Source: an uncultured Clostridia bacterium (GTDB taxonomy: Bacteria; Bacillota; Clostridia; Oscillospirales; CAG-272). From it: a DNA stretch of 15,881 bases. Positions within the stretch are counted from its first letter, which is position 1, and the number at the start of each line of letters is the position of its first letter. The stretch is taken from the NCBI GenBank assembly GCA_937898155.1, contig CALEJO010000168.1:1-15881 (forward strand). Direction: 5' to 3'. A model generated the notes under the pieces. It had not been told where the DNA came from and ran no database searches. It worked only from the letters and a program-made list of their open reading frames with translations. Positions 13,596-15,881 of the stretch are shown one piece after another. The translations under genes were made by a program, and so were the position numbers.

Positions 13596-14996
13596 TCAAA
13601 GGAGCTGAATGACGCGTTCGAGTGCGATGGCACGGCTTGCCTTGAAGAGCACGACGTCGCCTTTTTGCAGAGTGGCGCGAATGATCTTTGCCGCGTCTTC
13701 GGCGTTTTCGGTGTCTTCGATGACGGTGATGGCGCTTTCGTCCATGCCGGCGGCGATGGCGCCTGCGGCGATCTTCGAAGCGGCTTTGCCGAACGTAATC
13801 AGACGCGAAACGCCGCACCGCGCCGCCTGATTGCCGATGTCGAAATGCGCGCTTTCCGAGACGTGTCCGAGCTCGAGCATATCGCCGAGCACGGCGACGG
13901 CGCGCGCGTTCTTGTTCTCCGCCGTCCGGCAAAGAACGTCGAGTCCGGCGTTCATGGATTCGGGGCTCGCGTTATAGCAGTCCTCGATGACGGTGAAGCC
14001 GTCCTTTTCGACGATAGCTTGCCGCATTTCCGCGGGGGTGAAATTCAGAAGCCCATAGCGGATCTTTTCTTCCGGCACGCCGAGCAGAACGCCGACGACG
14101 CAGGCGATGAGCGCGTTGTAGATATTGTGCTTTCCGATGACGTTGATGCGCAGGTCGGTCAGAAGGTCATCGTCGTGCATCCGCACGTCAAAAATCGTGT
14201 GGTCACCGAACATCCGGATGTTTTCCGCTTTGTAAACACAGCCGTTATTGTCGATGCCGACCGTGATCTTGCAGATGTCGTCCGCCTGCACGTCGCGGAG
14301 CAGGGGATCATCTCCGTTGAGGATCAGGATGCCGCCCGCTTTCATGCCGTCCACGATCTCCATTTTGGCGTCGCGGATCGCTTCGCGCGAGCCGAGATGC
14401 TCGATATGGGACGTGCCGATGCCGGTAATGACGGAGATGTCGGGCTCGGCGATTTTCGAGAGCGCGGAGATCTCGCCGCGTTGGCTCATGCCCATTTCGA
14501 CGACGAGCGCCTTGTGCGACGCGTTGAGTCCGAGCAGTGTCAGCGGCAGACCGATTTCATTATTGAAATTGCCTTTGGTCTCGTTCGTTTTATATTTTGT
14601 GTCGAGAACAGAATAAATAAACTGTTTCGTCGTGGTTTTTCCGACGCTTCCCGTGACAGCGACGGAAAACGCGCGGAAGAACTGCTTATACCCGCGCGCG
14701 ATATCGCCGAGCGCGGCTCTGGTATCGGGAACGACGACACAGGGGATCGGACAGGAATCGGGCACGCGGCTCACGACGGCAAAGATCGCCCCTTTTTCCG
14801 CGGCGACGGAAACGTAATCGTGTCCGTCAAAGCGGTCGCCGACGATGGCGACGAACGCGTCGCCCGGCTGAACCGTGCGGGAGTCGATGGAAATGCCGTG
14901 CGCAGTCAGCGACGGATCGCCGGAGGAAACGATGCCTTTCGTGAATTTTGCGATGGTTTCGAGCGTAAGTCCGCTGTCTTTCAAACTGAGATACAT
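13596..14996 (-). CDS. murF: UDP-MurNAc-tripeptide:D-Ala-D-Ala ligase MurF
   Basis: This is a 466-residue cytoplasmic Mur ligase that uses ATP to add D-Ala-D-Ala to UDP-MurNAc-tripeptide, completing the pentapeptide. The N-terminal domain binds the UDP precursor (DSRTVQPGDAFVAIVGDRFDGHD within 38-60). The central domain has the P-loop TGSVGKTT (115-122), followed by ETKGNFNNEIGLPLTLL. The C-terminal domain contains VIEDCYNASPESMNAGLD and AVLGDMLELG, typical of MurF. Start: ATG 14996 with AAAGGAC (complement of 15005-15011) 8 nt upstream. The frame is open further, into murE, but that extension has no homology. It begins 19 nt after the murE stop. Confidence 0.97.
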   Translation of the reverse strand: MYLSLKDSGLTLETIAKFTKGIVSSGDPSLTAHGISIDSRTVQPGDAFVAIVGDRFDGHDYVSVAAEKGAIFAVVSRVPDSCPIPCVVVPDTRAALGDIARGYKQFFRAFSVAVTGSVGKTTTKQFIYSVLDTKYKTNETKGNFNNEIGLPLTLLGLNASHKALVVEMGMSQRGEISALSKIAEPDISVITGIGTSHIEHLGSREAIRDAKMEIVDGMKAGGILILNGDDPLLRDVQADDICKITVGIDNNGCVYKAENIRMFGDHTIFDVRMHDDDLLTDLRINVIGKHNIYNALIACVVGVLLGVPEEKIRYGLLNFTPAEMRQAIVEKDGFTVIEDCYNASPESMNAGLDVLCRTAENKNARAVAVLGDMLELGHVSESAHFDIGNQAARCGVSRLITFGKAASKIAAGAIAAGMDESAITVIEDTENAEDAAKIIRATLQKGDVVLFKASRAIALERVIQLL

Positions 14997-15015
14997 GATT
15001 TTCTGTCCTTTCTTT

Positions 15016-15881
15016 TTACGAAAGCGGAGTGCCGCTTTCGCTGTCGTCTTGATTAGATAAGAGTTCCGAAATGATGTCCGGTTCGCTGAACGGATGCTTG
15101 CCATGCGCGTCGGTCATCGTGCGCTCGTGTCCCTTGCCGGCGAGAAGCACGATTTCGCCGGCACGCGCCGTGCGGAGCGCGTAGGCAATCGCTTCCTTGC
15201 GGTCGGGGAGGAGGATTGGCGTTTGTTCGGTCATACCCGCCGCGATCTCATCGAGGATCGCTTCCGGCTTTTCGCTGCGGGGATTGTCGGAGGTCAGAAT
15301 GACGCGATCCGCGATCGTCTCGGCGACGTGCCCCATCTGCGGCCGTTTGCCGCGGTCGCGGTCGCCGCCGGCACCGAACAAAACAGTCAATCTGTCGGTC
15401 AGCGGGCGAAGCGCAAAGAGTGCTTTTTCGAGCGCGTCGGGCGTATGAGCAAAGTCGATATAAACGGAAAAGTCCGTGTTTGTCGGTAGTTTTTCGAGCC
15501 GCCCGCATGGCGCTTCGAGGAGGGAAGCGTGCGCCACGGCTTCCTCGGCGGGAATTCCGAGCAGGATCGCGCCGGAAATTGCCGCGACGGCGTTTTCCGC
15601 GTGAAATTCGCCGATCAGCGGGAGAAAAACGCGATAGGGCTTGCCGAAGACGTCGAGCGTCAGATCGGTGCCGTTTGCGTGAGTGTGCAGATCGTGGAAA
15701 TAAAATTCCGCGTTCGGCTCGAGAGAGGAATAGTAATACACGTCGCCGCTCGCGGCGAAGCCCATCGAAAGCGCGGTCGCGTCGTCGCGGTGCAAAAGAG
15801 AAATGCGGCACGCGCGAAAGAGCGTTTCTTTGGCGGCGCGGTATTCCTCGAAAGTTTTGTGATAATCGAGATGATCGCGCG
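15016..15881 (-). CDS. murE: UDP-MurNAc-dipeptide:meso-DAP ligase MurE (5' partial)
   Basis: This is the C-terminal 288 residues of a Mur ligase; the N-terminus and P-loop lie beyond the window edge, and the last two bases belong to a split codon. The fragment opens with DHLDYHKTFEEYRAAK, the conserved MurE stretch after the ATPase core. IGEFHAENAVAAI, YIDFAHTPDALEKAL, GAGGDRDRGKRPQMG and the substrate-specificity motif DNPR (15277-15288) follow. In MurE enzymes DNPR marks specificity for meso-diaminopimelate rather than lysine, so a meso-DAP cell wall is predicted. LAGKGHE near the end is also typical. It heads the visible murE-murF-mraY series. Confidence 0.96.
   Translation of the reverse strand, partial: RDHLDYHKTFEEYRAAKETLFRACRISLLHRDDATALSMGFAASGDVYYYSSLEPNAEFYFHDLHTHANGTDLTLDVFGKPYRVFLPLIGEFHAENAVAAISGAILLGIPAEEAVAHASLLEAPCGRLEKLPTNTDFSVYIDFAHTPDALEKALFALRPLTDRLTVLFGAGGDRDRGKRPQMGHVAETIADRVILTSDNPRSEKPEAILDEIAAGMTEQTPILLPDRKEAIAYALRTARAGEIVLLAGKGHERTMTDAHGKHPFSEPDIISELLSNQDDSESGTPLS

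Noticed and set aside
13665..15056. 463-codon plus-strand open frame opposite murF
   Set aside because: It is a shadow of murF: Asp/Arg-rich low-information sequence with no convincing ribosome binding site or neighbour logic.
1..15881. CRISPR arrays, tRNA/rRNA genes, insertion sequences, phage genes or defence systems
   Set aside because: I saw no repeat-spacer pattern, no cloverleaf-like segment, no transposase or integrase motif. Nearly all sequence is accounted for by housekeeping genes.

Overview
This window is an ordinary-looking but gene-dense piece of a bacterial chromosome, most likely from the Bacillota (Clostridia-like). The evidence is the Lon/EngB pair, the ScpA-ScpB-DUF2953-GerW(YtfJ)-carboxypeptidase-RluB neighbourhood, strong AGGAGG-type ribosome binding sites, TTG starts, and a division/cell-wall (dcw) cluster of Bacillota type. 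Base composition is moderately GC-rich inside genes, and intergenic gaps are A/T-rich. I cannot assign a genus. The MurE fragment carries the DNPR motif typical of meso-diaminopimelate-adding enzymes, so a meso-DAP peptidoglycan is expected. The GerW-family gene suggests an endospore-forming ancestry but does not prove sporulation.

The left half (1-7978) is read on the plus strand: the 3' end of lon, engB, an M50 site-2 protease, scpA and scpB (overlapping by 8 nt), a DUF2953 membrane protein, a GerW/YtfJ-family protein, a secreted D-Ala-D-Ala carboxypeptidase, rluB, a small GNAT-like hypothetical gene, prfB, and a short membrane protein with a striking Cys/Asp-rich tail. Spacing is tight as far as the small hypothetical gene. 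prfB then has a near-consensus sigma-A promoter whose -35 box begins at the stop codon of the preceding gene.

The right half (8066-15881) is read on the minus strand, in transcription order: murE (5' end outside the window), murF, mraY, ftsW, murG, ftsQ/divIB, ftsZ. These make the lipid-linked peptidoglycan precursor (MurE, MurF, MraY, MurG), polymerise it at the septum (FtsW), organise the divisome (FtsQ) and form the Z ring (FtsZ). murD, expected between mraY and ftsW, is missing, and so is ftsA before ftsZ. A candidate promoter overlaps the mraY end, ahead of ftsW. A strong hairpin terminator follows ftsQ, and ftsZ then has its own promoter, so ftsZ looks like a separately expressed unit.

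The two halves converge at 7979-8065, where two adjacent hairpins, both with T-tracts usable in either direction, separate the transcripts. There is no gene-free stretch over 300 bases; the longest gap is 9194-9361 (ftsQ terminator plus ftsZ promoter). I saw no tRNA, rRNA, CRISPR array, insertion sequence or phage gene. I found no clear new multi-gene system. The least explained gene is the Cys/Asp-rich membrane protein at 7664-7978.
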